Below are positions 8,127 to 16,705 of a stretch of DNA of 56,958 nucleotides, one piece after another (positions within the stretch are counted from its first letter, which is position 1; every line of letters begins with the position of its first letter). A model generated the notes under the pieces. It was not told the origin of the DNA and did no database searches. It was given only the letters and a program-made list of their open reading frames with translations. The stretch is from Lentisphaerota bacterium (GTDB taxonomy: Bacteria > Verrucomicrobiota > Lentisphaeria > Victivallales > Victivallaceae), in assembly GCA_015061885.1 (NCBI GenBank), contig SUVS01000011.1, positions 1 to 56,958 of the forward strand. Reading direction: 5' to 3'. The position numbers and the translations under genes are program-made.

Positions 8127-9521
8127 ATGGCAAAGATCGTTGTAAATCCTAAAGTTGTTTGTGAACTCGATCCGGCATTTGTACCGGCATCGCTTTGGAA
8201 CAAAGCCTACCGCGAAGCAGTAGCCGCAAGCAGTGATAAATTAGATATTGTTATAGCTCTCAAACGGGCAAACGGAGCAGTTTCCACTTACAAAACGGCG
8301 ATTTTCAAACATGAGGGCGAAAATGCGGCACTCAACTTCAAATATGTTGAACGCATTGTAAAGTTTCTGCTGTGGATGAAGGGCGGCTGGCAGGTGATAA
8401 TTGCCGGTTGCGATGCTCTGGCTGATGAACTCAAAGCGGTTTACAGCGAAAAGGGGGCCCGTGCATTTGACTATGAATTTATGGGCGAACGGGTTTATGA
8501 TAAAACCTTTGAAGTGGTATCTGTGCCTCTTGCCAAAGCTCCTGAATCGCAGGAAATTTCGGTGAAACTCGGCGGTCATCTTGACGGTTGCCGTATTGGT
8601 TTTGACCTGGGCGGTTCCGACCGTAAATGTGCCGCCGTTGTTGACGGCAAAGTAGTGCATACTGAAGAAGTGGTGTGGGATCCGTATTTCCAGAAAGATC
8701 CCGAATACCACGCTGCCGGTATCCGCGACAGCATCCGCCGTGCCGCTGAAAAGATGCCCCGCGTAGATGCTATCGGCGGCAGTTCCGCCGGTGTGTTTGT
8801 GGATAACAGCCCCCGTATTGCATCGCTTTTCCGCGGACTTTCTAAAGAAGATTTCAAAGCAAAAATCGTCAATCTTTTCCATGATATTCAGAAAGAATAC
8901 AATGTGCCGCTGATCGTGGCAAATGATGGCGAAGTGACCGCTCTTGCCGGTGCCATGAGTATGGAATCCACCGGAGTGCTTGGTCTTTCGATGGGAACCA
9001 GTACTGCGGTTGGATATGTAAATACCAATGGCAATATCACCGATTGGCTCAACGAATTGGCTTTTGCTCCGGTCGATTACCGCGACGATGCTCCGGCTGA
9101 TGAGTGGTCGGGCGATCTGGGTTGCGGGGCTCAATATTTTTCGCAGCAGGGTGTGGCACGGTTGGCGAAGTGTGCCAAGATCGACTTTCCTGAAGATATG
9201 CCGTTCCCCAAACGCCTTGAAGCAGTGCAGGCTATGATGAAGGAAAACGATCCGAAGGCCGCCGCCATTTACCGTTCGATCGGGGTGTGTTTCGGTTACG
9301 CTGTTGCTCATTACAGTGATTTTTACGACATCAACAAGCTCTTGATCCTCGGCCGTGTAACTTCCGGCGAAGGCGGTGAAATAATTCTGGAAGAAGCCCG
9401 TAAAGTGTTGCAGGCAGAGTTCCCGGAACTGGCGGAAAAGATTGAATTCCGTACTCCGGATGAACAATTCAAGCGGCACGGTCAGGCAGTGATCGCAGCC
9501 AGTCTGCCGGCATTGAATTGA
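8127..9521 (+). CDS. ROK-family (ASKHA) kinase-like protein with extra N-terminal domain
   Basis: Residues ~1-150 are a domain I do not recognise. From ~155 the ASKHA fold appears: FDLGGSDRK (phosphate 1, ~157-165), IGGSSAG, ANDGEVTALAGA and LSMGTSTAVGY (phosphate 2). The zinc-binding Cys cluster typical of ROK sugar kinases is not seen. The protein may phosphorylate a sugar or act as a sensor. It sits in the same transcription unit as the PurF-like gene and ends at a strong terminator. A 2-keto-3-deoxygluconate kinase role is conceivable, since the uronate operon lacks one, but nothing in the sequence proves it. Confidence 0.7.
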   Translation: MAKIVVNPKVVCELDPAFVPASLWNKAYREAVAASSDKLDIVIALKRANGAVSTYKTAIFKHEGENAALNFKYVERIVKFLLWMKGGWQVIIAGCDALADELKAVYSEKGARAFDYEFMGERVYDKTFEVVSVPLAKAPESQEISVKLGGHLDGCRIGFDLGGSDRKCAAVVDGKVVHTEEVVWDPYFQKDPEYHAAGIRDSIRRAAEKMPRVDAIGGSSAGVFVDNSPRIASLFRGLSKEDFKAKIVNLFHDIQKEYNVPLIVANDGEVTALAGAMSMESTGVLGLSMGTSTAVGYVNTNGNITDWLNELAFAPVDYRDDAPADEWSGDLGCGAQYFSQQGVARLAKCAKIDFPEDMPFPKRLEAVQAMMKENDPKAAAIYRSIGVCFGYAVAHYSDFYDINKLLILGRVTSGEGGEIILEEARKVLQAEFPELAEKIEFRTPDEQFKRHGQAVIAASLPALN

Positions 9522-9535
9522 GAAATCGTATCTTG

Positions 9536-9563
9536 AGCGGAGGGAATAACTCTCCGCTTTTTT
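9536..9563 (+). terminator. Intrinsic terminator after the ROK-like gene
   Basis: AGCGGAG at 9536-9542 pairs with CTCCGCT at 9552-9558, followed by a T-run. Confidence 0.85.
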
Positions 9564-9603
9564 GTATGTGATAAATTCAAAACTCCTGAAAAGTGAAAGA
9601 CAT

Positions 9604-9647
9604 GTCCGGTAACTGCCAGAAACTGCCTTTTACCGGACTCGTTTTTT
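9604..9647 (+). terminator. Second hairpin-plus-T-run terminator or attenuator
   Basis: GTCCGGTAA at 9604-9612 pairs perfectly with TTACCGGAC at 9630-9638, then TCG and a six-T run at 9642-9647. It lies ~95 nt before the small secreted gene, so it could be a back-up terminator or a leader attenuator. Confidence 0.65.
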
Positions 9648-9742
9648 GTTATCAGTCTTTGTTTTGAATGACTTGAGCGGGGGTATCTTGTATGGTTAAA
9701 TGTTGCCGGCACTGTTCAGCAGAAAAATAAAGGGAGTTGTTT

Positions 9743-10024
9743 ATGAAAAATTATTTTAAGAAATGTTGTCTGTTATCTCTTGTTTTGTGGGGATTTGCTT
9801 TCGCCGGAGTTGCTGATGTTGCCGGTAAAGATGACGATGTTGAAAGCGTAAAAGCAATGCTTAAACTTTGCGGGCATAAAAAAATTACTGTAAAATTGAT
9901 CGCATCGCAGGAAATAAACGAAGGCGATCTTGAGCATGTGGATATACTTGTACTTAAAGTTGATGCTGTAAAGCTGAATAATAATACCGGCTTAACGGCT
10001 GAACTTTTGCTGAAAAATCTGTAA
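9743..10024 (+). CDS. Small secreted protein of unknown function
   Basis: A 93-residue protein with a Sec signal peptide (KNYFKK, hydrophobic core LLSLVLWGFAFAG, cleavage probably near residues 23-27) and a mature part of ~70 residues rich in K, V, L and D. I recognise no family. The ATG at 9743 is preceded by AGGGAG; an earlier in-frame TTG at 9737 is less likely. Two hairpins upstream separate it from the ROK-like gene, so it probably has its own promoter. Confidence 0.6.
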   Translation: MKNYFKKCCLLSLVLWGFAFAGVADVAGKDDDVESVKAMLKLCGHKKITVKLIASQEINEGDLEHVDILVLKVDAVKLNNNTGLTAELLLKNL

Positions 10025-10073
10025 TGTAAGTTGCAACTGCCCTGAAGTCCAGTCTTGTCTGCGGTATTTAAAT

Positions 10074-10120
10074 AAAAAAACACCGGATCGTTTATATGAT
10101 TTTATAACGCAATCCGGTGT
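10074..10120 (-). terminator. Intrinsic terminator of the minus-strand secreted protein gene
   Basis: ACACCGGAT at 10080-10088 pairs with ATCCGGTGT at 10112-10120; read on the minus strand the stem is followed by seven T. Confidence 0.85.
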
Positions 10121-10137
10121 CAGGGGGGGGAGGGGGA

Positions 10138-10584
10138 TCAATCCTGTGGAGGTGCCTTGCGTCCGCCTTTACGCTGACGGTTGGGTCTTTGCGGCATTTT
10201 CAATTTGCCATCTTTGGCATCCTGCAAAAACTTTTCTACATTTTCGGCTTGCTTTTTGTCCAGATTTTCCAGTTGTTTTTTCAGCTCTGCTCTGATTTTT
10301 TCGGTCATCTCGGCAGATACTTTTTTGACCGCTTCTTCAAGTTTTTTGTAATTTTCTTCGGTTTTATTTTCGTTGTATGCTTTAAGTTCTTCTCTTACTT
10401 GCATAGCGATCATTCTGGAAGGATTGAATCGCTGCCAGTTGTCGCCGCCGCGACGCATGTTGCGTTCGCCTCTTGCCCCGCGTTTCGGCTGCGGTTTTTT
10501 GGGAACTTCGTCGGCATAAAGTGAAGATGCGGAAAACACGGCACCGCAAATCATAAGTGCGGCGGTCAATGATCTGATTTTCAT
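10138..10584 (-). CDS. Secreted, highly charged helical protein of unknown function
   Basis: 148 residues: a signal peptide (MKIRSLTAALMICGAVFSAS, cleavage near YADE), a basic RG-rich stretch, and a central Lys/Glu-rich helix (~55-115) likely to form a coiled coil, ending in a basic tail. The start was set at ATG 10584 because AAAGG precedes it; the upstream TTG adds a non-hydrophobic stretch. There are superficial similarities to periplasmic Spy/CpxP-type helical proteins, but no LTxxQ motif, so no function is assigned. Confidence 0.6.
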   Translation of the reverse strand: MKIRSLTAALMICGAVFSASSLYADEVPKKPQPKRGARGERNMRRGGDNWQRFNPSRMIAMQVREELKAYNENKTEENYKKLEEAVKKVSAEMTEKIRAELKKQLENLDKKQAENVEKFLQDAKDGKLKMPQRPNRQRKGGRKAPPQD

Positions 10585-10776
10585 TTTTTCATAACCTTTC
10601 GTTAAATTTGAATTATTGAACAATCAAGAATAACTTGTTGCTACCTATTAGATGCTTGCATAATAAAAAATATTGTCTTGGAGGCAGGATTTTTTGAGTT
10701 TTTCGTATTTTATTATTCTTCATGTTGGTAAAAAGTATATAATGTGCTATTTTATTGAGTTCAAAAGAGGTTATTT

Positions 10777-11826
10777 ATGTTTAACAGAGAGCAATTCAAC
10801 ATAAAAAAGATTTTCAATGCAATCTTCAGTAAAAGAAAAATTGCATTGCTGAAAGTCGGTTTGTCCGTACTTTTGATTTTTTTGCTGATAAAATATTCCG
10901 GTTTGAATTTTCAATGTTTTGCCGGACTTGACTGGCGTTTTGTTGTGCTTGCCGGTGTTGTTCTGGTGTTGCAATATAATCTTGTAGCCTTGCGTTGGTG
11001 GTGGATCTTACGCGGTTTCGAGATAAAGATTTCCTTTTTTACTGCTTTATCTCTTACATGGCAAGGGTTGTTTTATATGCTGTTTCTGCCCGGCGGTACC
11101 TTGACTGCAGATGTATGTAAAGCGGCTTTGACTGCCGGAAAAACCGCTAAACAGCAACAGCTTGATGCGGCTTTTACCGTGATAGTTGACCGGGTTTGCG
11201 GTTTGACCGCTTTAGTGTATCTTACATTGGCTGTAATTGCAGTTGTAATACTTACCGGTGGATGCGGCGATTTGCTGATGAGCGGATTTTTCAACTGGCT
11301 GTTGAAGAGTTTTGTGGTGGTGGGATTGCTGTTGACAACAGCGACAACTGTTTTTTTCTGCGGCGGGCGTTTGTTGAAAAAAGTATTGCCGCAGAAGATT
11401 TTCAACTTGCTGGACTTTCGCAGCAATGGTTTGTTAAGCCGTTTGGCTGAAGGATTGCTTTGCAGTCGCAAGATGTCTTTAAAGTATTTAGCTCCTGCAA
11501 TATATTTTTCGATGTTTGTAACATTTCCGTTGCTTATATTGAGCGTTTATTTGATAAGTTGCGGTGTTATAGGCAATAACCGTGCCGCTTTTTACGGGGC
11601 AATGATTTCAAGCAGTATTGGCGAACTGTCGGGCATACTGCCGCTTACTCCGGGCAGCATCGGGGTAAGGGATACTATCGCCTCGCAATGTTTTCAAGCC
11701 TGCGGTATCAGCAAAGATCTTGCAATACTTATACCGTTGGTTTATACCGCACTGATGGTTATAACCGGCAGTATAGGCGGTTTGTTTGCCTTGTACATGA
11801 TTTTCAGCGGAAAAAAGAAAAACTGA
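10777..11826 (+). CDS. Lysylphosphatidylglycerol synthase TM region (UPF0104/AglD-like) integral membrane protein
   Basis: 349 residues with about eight hydrophobic segments and the family signatures ALRWWWILRG, LPGGTLTADVCKA, DRVCGL and PLTPGSIGVRD. Members are flippase-like transporters of phospholipids or lipid-linked sugars; the soluble aminoacyl-transferase domain of MprF is absent. A TATAAT box lies ~35 nt upstream. The last 23 nt overlap the convergent membrane-protein gene on the other strand. Confidence 0.85.
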   Translation: MFNREQFNIKKIFNAIFSKRKIALLKVGLSVLLIFLLIKYSGLNFQCFAGLDWRFVVLAGVVLVLQYNLVALRWWWILRGFEIKISFFTALSLTWQGLFYMLFLPGGTLTADVCKAALTAGKTAKQQQLDAAFTVIVDRVCGLTALVYLTLAVIAVVILTGGCGDLLMSGFFNWLLKSFVVVGLLLTTATTVFFCGGRLLKKVLPQKIFNLLDFRSNGLLSRLAEGLLCSRKMSLKYLAPAIYFSMFVTFPLLILSVYLISCGVIGNNRAAFYGAMISSSIGELSGILPLTPGSIGVRDTIASQCFQACGISKDLAILIPLVYTALMVITGSIGGLFALYMIFSGKKKN

Positions 11827-12877
11827 ATTTTATTTTGTCGGTTGATATATTCATTGGAACGGAAGATTTTTTTACAGAACGGTAAATCAACCAGATACCT
11901 GCAATTATTATGAATAAGCTCAACAAATAAAAATATCCGCCCAACATCTGTCGCAAAAACTCTGCCGGATGACCTTTGTGTAAAATTTTACCGGTTCTGG
12001 AAATCAGCTTCAGTGAATTGGCTCCTTTGCGGGCGATTTTTTTCAGCAGAGCAGGGGAGTCTTTGTGTTTGTTTACAGCTTCTATTACTTCGACAGTTCG
12101 TTCATTGGCGGTACGGGCAACCAAATGAGTTGCGTGGGGCGATGTCTTTGCACTTGAAGCTAAAAGAGCGACATCGTCAGCACTTTGAGCGTATTTTATG
12201 ATTCGGCTGGAACGTATAAAACCGGTATTATTGAGCATTGTCTTCAAATTCAGGAAAAAGTTTTTACATGCCGAATCAATTTTTCCTGTTTTGAAAATGT
12301 CTGCAGAGGTTTTAATAATATATCTGCCCAGAGAATCTGTTATGGCTCCAATTTTGCGGAATGCTTTCAAGGCGGCGGGGGCCCAGTCGGCAACATCGAC
12401 AAATTCAGTCAGCAATCCTGCCGCTGCCAATGCGGTGATTACCGGATCGGTTTCCCGGTTTGTCAGCTTGAAATAACCTTGTTTGACCAAATCCCTTATG
12501 TCGCCATACATAAGCATATCCGAAACCACACTGCCGCCGAGTTCTTCGAGCGATCCGTCCGGCTCTCCAGTGATAAATCCTTTGCCTGCTTTGTAAAGGC
12601 GGTTGTAAATTTTGCCTGACTCAAGCTGACATTTTGCCTGAAGCTCCCTGGCTTTATTAGCAGATGGCAAGTCCAAAGCAATAACATCTTCGCAAATGGT
12701 TTTGGCTTCGCCCCAGCGTTTCTGTTGCATAAGGTCATTGATTTCAGCAATATAATCATGATCCGGCAGTCTGTCCAGAACCGAAATATCATCGTCAGCT
12801 CTACCACCGACCAAAAGCCAGATTGCAGCAATTATCAACGCAATTCCCAGCCCGAAAAGATGTATTTTTTTATACAT
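11804..12877 (-). CDS. Membrane-anchored protein of unknown function with two terminal TM helices
   Basis: 357 residues, one hydrophobic segment at each end (~5-24 and ~320-340) and a soluble middle of ~290 residues with helical character. The start was placed at ATG 12877 (MYKKIHLF), 10 nt after the stop of the preceding redox-protein gene; the longer alternative begins inside that gene. Residues ~35-95 are TPR-like (W-E-A-K-x-x-C spacing). I do not recognise a family. It is last in the ABC-F/GH43 unit and overlaps the end of the convergent flippase-like gene by 23 nt. Confidence 0.6.
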   Translation of the reverse strand: MYKKIHLFGLGIALIIAAIWLLVGGRADDDISVLDRLPDHDYIAEINDLMQQKRWGEAKTICEDVIALDLPSANKARELQAKCQLESGKIYNRLYKAGKGFITGEPDGSLEELGGSVVSDMLMYGDIRDLVKQGYFKLTNRETDPVITALAAAGLLTEFVDVADWAPAALKAFRKIGAITDSLGRYIIKTSADIFKTGKIDSACKNFFLNLKTMLNNTGFIRSSRIIKYAQSADDVALLASSAKTSPHATHLVARTANERTVEVIEAVNKHKDSPALLKKIARKGANSLKLISRTGKILHKGHPAEFLRQMLGGYFYLLSLFIIIAGIWLIYRSVKKSSVPMNISTDKIKFSFSFFR

Positions 12878-12887
12878 AGATGCTTGG

Positions 12888-13205
12888 TCAGCGGTATTTT
12901 TCTGCCAGTTCGGCGGCAACTCTTACACATTCAGCACAGGGAAAAGGCTTTGCTGAACCTTTGATTTCCCGGCAGGTTTCAAAACCGGCAGCTTTTACAA
13001 ATTCAGCAATCAATTCAGAATGTTTTTCCGGCTTGGTCAGACAGAGAGCCGCATGGAGTGCCCCGCATCTGCCCAGCGGAGCTTTACCGCCGCCGCAAGC
13101 AGCCATTTCGCAAGCCAGTTCCCGATTGCCGGCACCATCGGCAACCGCCTGGGCACAGTTATGCAATTTAGGTACAGCAGTAAAAAGTTCAACAGCTTTA
13201 TTCAT
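12888..13205 (-). CDS. C_GCAxxG_C_C-type redox-active protein
   Basis: 105 residues with the family layout: an N-terminal CAQAVADG, ACEMAACGGG, GRCGALHAAL and a C-terminal PFPCAEC pair, i.e. six to seven cysteines. Members are small putative redox or Fe-S proteins. It starts 3 nt after the GH43 stop, indicating co-transcription. No signal peptide. Confidence 0.75.
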   Translation of the reverse strand: MNKAVELFTAVPKLHNCAQAVADGAGNRELACEMAACGGGKAPLGRCGALHAALCLTKPEKHSELIAEFVKAAGFETCREIKGSAKPFPCAECVRVAAELAEKYR

Positions 13206-13208
13206 TTT

Positions 13209-14657
13209 TTATCTTCTCCCGAATAAGGTTAAATTGTTTACTCCGCGGTACAGTGCCGGGTTTTTGTCCGGCTTGAAACTTAATCTTACATATTGAGCCC
13301 GTACCGTTGCATTACTGCGGAAATCTATCAGCAGGTCTTTATCGTTGCTGCTGTAATCCCAAACTGCGACCGTTTTTTTCTCTTCTCCGCTGAAAAATTC
13401 CAGTTTGTATTTTGCCGGTTCCGGCAGAATGTTGTTTTTCAAATCCACACCTTCTTCCGCCCAGATAACCTGAAATGCTGAAATATCAAACTCCTGCTGT
13501 AAATTCACTTCAAGCCACGGTGTTTTATCCGCCGCATCCGGCATCCACCAGGTGTGCGTGCAGTCATCAACCGCAAAGCCCGGATAGCAGCAGCCGTGTG
13601 AACTCGAAGCCCACACTTTTTTGCATACAGATATTGGCAAAAGCCCCAAATCACCGCCATTTACGGATTGCGGCGTTGCCGTGATTTTTACACAGGCATT
13701 GCCCCCTTGAGCGAACTCAACTTTATCCATGCCTATACGCCGCTCAAACACGTGGATACGGCGGTTCAAAACGGTATAAAACTGCCAGACCGTGTTGTCC
13801 GGCCCTTTGCACCAGCAGCCGTGCCCGGTACCGCAAACTCTGCCGGTTTTCTCTCTTGCCACCGGCGTGGTTTGTTTGGAGAACGGTCCCAGCGGGGATT
13901 TGCCGCGGGCAACTCCGACAGCGTATGAACGGAATTGGGTTCCGCCGACTGCAAATTGCAAATAGTACTCATTGTTATATTTGAACATAGATTCGCCTTC
14001 AAGCCAGGTCATATCGGAGTGTTCATTGAAATCGCCGTAACGTTCAAAGATATTTTCCGGCGAAAATTCCAACACCTTTACCGGTTTGCCTATGCCCTGA
14101 ACTGGATTATCGGAGTCAAGTTCAATACCATATACACTGTCGCCCAAGCCGCTGTAATACCAGTAAGCATACAACCGGTCGTCATCATCGGTAAAAAGCA
14201 TCGGGTCGAGCCATTCGGGCCCCAATGGGATATTATCTTCATCAACCGGTGTCCCCAATGACCGGTAAGGCCCCAACGGGGAAGTAGCGGCAAGGATTTC
14301 TGCTTTACCGGCAAACGGCCAACTGCTGGACAGTAGATACTGCCCTTTACATTTGGTGATCGTGGGGGCATAGCCGAGTTTTTCGCCGTTGGAAAATTCT
14401 ATCTTATGATATTGCCAATGAGCTAAATCCTCCGATACATAAACTTCTCCGACCGAAGGAAACATATACCATTTGCCGTTATCGTAAAGCACTTCCGGGT
14501 CTGCCAGTTCGCGGAAATCACGCGGCGGTCCGGAATAATCCATGACTGCTTTGGGCGATAATGGTCTTCTGCCCGGAGCCAGAAATCCGATCGGGTAATT
14601 TTCCAGTACCAACGGGTTGCACCAAATATCAGCCGGTAAACTTGCATGTTTTTCCAT
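13209..14657 (-). CDS. GH43-family glycoside hydrolase with C-terminal F5/8 type C-like domain
   Basis: 482 residues. A five-bladed propeller (~1-320) carries RELADPEV (Asp base, ~53), WLDPMLFTDDD (pKa modulator) and EGESMFKYNNEYYL (Glu acid). Residues ~335-480 look like a discoidin/CBM32-type jelly roll (CYPGFAVDDCTHTWW ... YVRLSFKP). The family releases arabinose, xylose or galactose from plant or host glycans; the exact substrate cannot be told. No signal peptide is seen. ATG 14657 was preferred over 14663 because GGAG lies 7 nt before it. It follows the ABC-F gene closely. Confidence 0.85.
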   Translation of the reverse strand: MEKHASLPADIWCNPLVLENYPIGFLAPGRRPLSPKAVMDYSGPPRDFRELADPEVLYDNGKWYMFPSVGEVYVSEDLAHWQYHKIEFSNGEKLGYAPTITKCKGQYLLSSSWPFAGKAEILAATSPLGPYRSLGTPVDEDNIPLGPEWLDPMLFTDDDDRLYAYWYYSGLGDSVYGIELDSDNPVQGIGKPVKVLEFSPENIFERYGDFNEHSDMTWLEGESMFKYNNEYYLQFAVGGTQFRSYAVGVARGKSPLGPFSKQTTPVAREKTGRVCGTGHGCWCKGPDNTVWQFYTVLNRRIHVFERRIGMDKVEFAQGGNACVKITATPQSVNGGDLGLLPISVCKKVWASSSHGCCYPGFAVDDCTHTWWMPDAADKTPWLEVNLQQEFDISAFQVIWAEEGVDLKNNILPEPAKYKLEFFSGEEKKTVAVWDYSSNDKDLLIDFRSNATVRAQYVRLSFKPDKNPALYRGVNNLTLFGRR

Positions 14658-14672
14658 AATCATTCTCCGCTG

Positions 14673-16547
14673 TTACGCTCTTTCGGCTAACTCCAGCCAG
14701 CGTTCGGTGGCTTCGTCCAACTCTTTTTTCAGCTTTTCCAGCTCGGTATTGAGTTCGTTGGTTTGTGTGCCGTATTTACTGAAAAAATCGGCGTCCTGAA
14801 ACATCGCTTCGATTTCGGCTATGCGTTCTTCCAGTTTCGGCATATTGTCTTCGAGCTTTTTGAACTCGGTCTGCTCTTTGAAGGTGAGTTTTTTCGGTTT
14901 TTCTTTTGTTTGATTTTCAACTTTTACCGGTTCAGGTGTTTTTTCAGCACTCTTTTTTACTTCGACTGCCGGGGCAGGGCGTTTTTGCAGATAATAATCG
15001 TAATCGCCGGGAGTGTAAAAAATCCTGCCGGTGCCGTCCATACCGATAATGCCGTCGCAGATGCGGTTCAGAAAATAGCGGTCATGGCTTACAAGTAATA
15101 TCGTGCCATCGTATTGCACCAATGCCTCTTCGAGCAATCGCAGGGTGGATAGATCCAGATCGTTGGTCGGTTCGTCAAGTATCAGGAAATTACCGCCGCG
15201 TTTGAGGATCTTTGCCAGCATGATACGGGCTTTTTCGCCGCCGGAAAGATATTTTATATGGGTGTTGATCCGGTCATCTTCAAAGAGAAATCTCCGCAGA
15301 TAACTGCGGACTGTTAAACTTGCTCCGCCGAATTTGATCGTATCGCGGCCTTCGGCAACTTCTTCGTAAACGGTGTGTTCTTCGTTGAGTGCCATGCGGT
15401 TCTGGTCAATATAATTGAACTCCACCTGCGGAGCCATTTTTATGGAACCACTGTCCGGAGCCAAAGTTCCGGTTATCACTTTCAGAAGCGTGGTTTTGCC
15501 GCAGCCGTTGGCTCCGACTATACCGATTTTCCGGCCGGGTGTTATTTCCAGACTGAACGGCTCAAAAAGCGTTTTATTGCCGAGGGTTTTAGATATATTC
15601 TTGAGTTCCAGACACATGTTGCCGAGCCTTGCACCCGGCGGAATAACCAGTTCCACTTCGCCGGTGCGTTCCGGACCGGATTGGGACGCTATTTCGTTAT
15701 AACGGCGTAAACGCCCCAGATTCCGGCGTAAACGGGCTTTTGGAGAACGGCGTACCCATTCGATTTCTGACCGCAAAAAGTGTTTGCGTTTGGCTTCGAG
15801 AGCGTCTTCGTTGGCTTCGCGTTCAGCTTTGTACGCCAGAAAATCAGCGTAAGAACCTTCCACGCTGTAAAATTTGCCATGATCGAGTTCCACGATGCGG
15901 TTTGCCACCCGGTCGAGGAAAAAACGGTCATGCGTTACCAGCAGAGTTGTGCCGTTGTAAGCTGCCAGAAAATCTTCGATCCACTTGACCGTTTCAATAT
16001 CCAGATGGTTGGTCGGTTCGTCCAACAGCAGCAGATCGGGTTGCGAAACTATGGCACGGGCAAGCGACACCCGGCGTTTTTCGCCGCCGGAGAGATCGGC
16101 GATCTTTTTTTCCGGAAAATGGAGCTGAAGTTTATCCATTACTTCGTTCAATAAAACTTCCGGATGCCACGCGTTGTGCAAAGTCAGATAATGTTCCAGT
16201 TCTTCGTGGCGATTTTGTGTGGTGGAGCTGTTTTCGTATTCAGTTAATATTGAATATATAAAATCCTGACCGCTTTCAACACTTTGCCGGACGGTCAATT
16301 CGCCGGGCAGGGTGAAGTCCTGATCCAGCGATGCTATCCGCAGCTCACGCATTTTATTTATTTCGGCATCGTGCAGGAGCAATTCGCCTTTTATTACGCT
16401 CAAAAGAGTTGATTTACCGCAACCGTTACGCCCGACCAGAGCGACTTTCTCTCCTTCGGCAATGGAAAACTCCGCTCCGTTAAAAATATTCTGGGTGCCG
16501 ATGGAGTAGTCCATCGCTTTAGCTGACCAGATAACTTGTTCCGCCAT
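14673..16547 (-). CDS. uup: ABC-F ATPase, Uup-like
   Basis: A soluble duplicated ABC protein of 624 residues without membrane domains. Walker A motifs GRNGCGKST (~39-47) and GANGCGKTT (~350), signatures LSGGEKRRVSLARA and LSGGEKARIMLAKI, and Walker B with LLLDEPTNHLD and LILDEPTNDLD are intact. The charged C-terminal helix (~540-624) matches the Uup coiled coil. ABC-F proteins act on ribosomes or stalled translation. ATG 16547 has AGGAAAGG at 8 nt, and a promoter lies just upstream. It heads a four-gene unit. Confidence 0.9.
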   Translation of the reverse strand: MAEQVIWSAKAMDYSIGTQNIFNGAEFSIAEGEKVALVGRNGCGKSTLLSVIKGELLLHDAEINKMRELRIASLDQDFTLPGELTVRQSVESGQDFIYSILTEYENSSTTQNRHEELEHYLTLHNAWHPEVLLNEVMDKLQLHFPEKKIADLSGGEKRRVSLARAIVSQPDLLLLDEPTNHLDIETVKWIEDFLAAYNGTTLLVTHDRFFLDRVANRIVELDHGKFYSVEGSYADFLAYKAEREANEDALEAKRKHFLRSEIEWVRRSPKARLRRNLGRLRRYNEIASQSGPERTGEVELVIPPGARLGNMCLELKNISKTLGNKTLFEPFSLEITPGRKIGIVGANGCGKTTLLKVITGTLAPDSGSIKMAPQVEFNYIDQNRMALNEEHTVYEEVAEGRDTIKFGGASLTVRSYLRRFLFEDDRINTHIKYLSGGEKARIMLAKILKRGGNFLILDEPTNDLDLSTLRLLEEALVQYDGTILLVSHDRYFLNRICDGIIGMDGTGRIFYTPGDYDYYLQKRPAPAVEVKKSAEKTPEPVKVENQTKEKPKKLTFKEQTEFKKLEDNMPKLEERIAEIEAMFQDADFFSKYGTQTNELNTELEKLKKELDEATERWLELAERA

Positions 16548-16572
16548 AATACAAACCTTTCCTGAATGAATT

Positions 16573-16601
16573 AATATACAATCAGGTAGATGGTTTTGCA
16601 A
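16573..16601 (-). promoter_or_regulatory. Promoter of the ABC-F unit
   Basis: On the minus strand: TTGCAA (16601-16596), 17-nt spacer, TATATT (16578-16573). Confidence 0.65.
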
Positions 16602-16632
16602 ATTCTGTACTTATCGCATAGTTACCGAAAAC

Positions 16633-16677
16633 AGAAAAAATGCGGCTGTTGCCAAACTCTTGAGTTTGGCAACAGCC
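16633..16677 (-). terminator. Strong intrinsic terminator of the uronate operon
   Basis: A 16-bp perfect stem, GGCTGTTGCCAAACTC at 16644-16659 against its complement at 16662-16677, followed on the minus strand by a T-rich run (16633-16640). It separates GH39 from the ABC-F promoter. Confidence 0.9.
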
Positions 16678-16705
16678 CCATGAACATTTTTTTGATTCAG
16701 ATGTT

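Noticed and set aside
9650-9665. 15-base match CTTTGTTTTGAATGA shared with 56504
   Set aside because: An AT-rich word of this length is expected by chance about once in a window of this size; the surroundings do not align.
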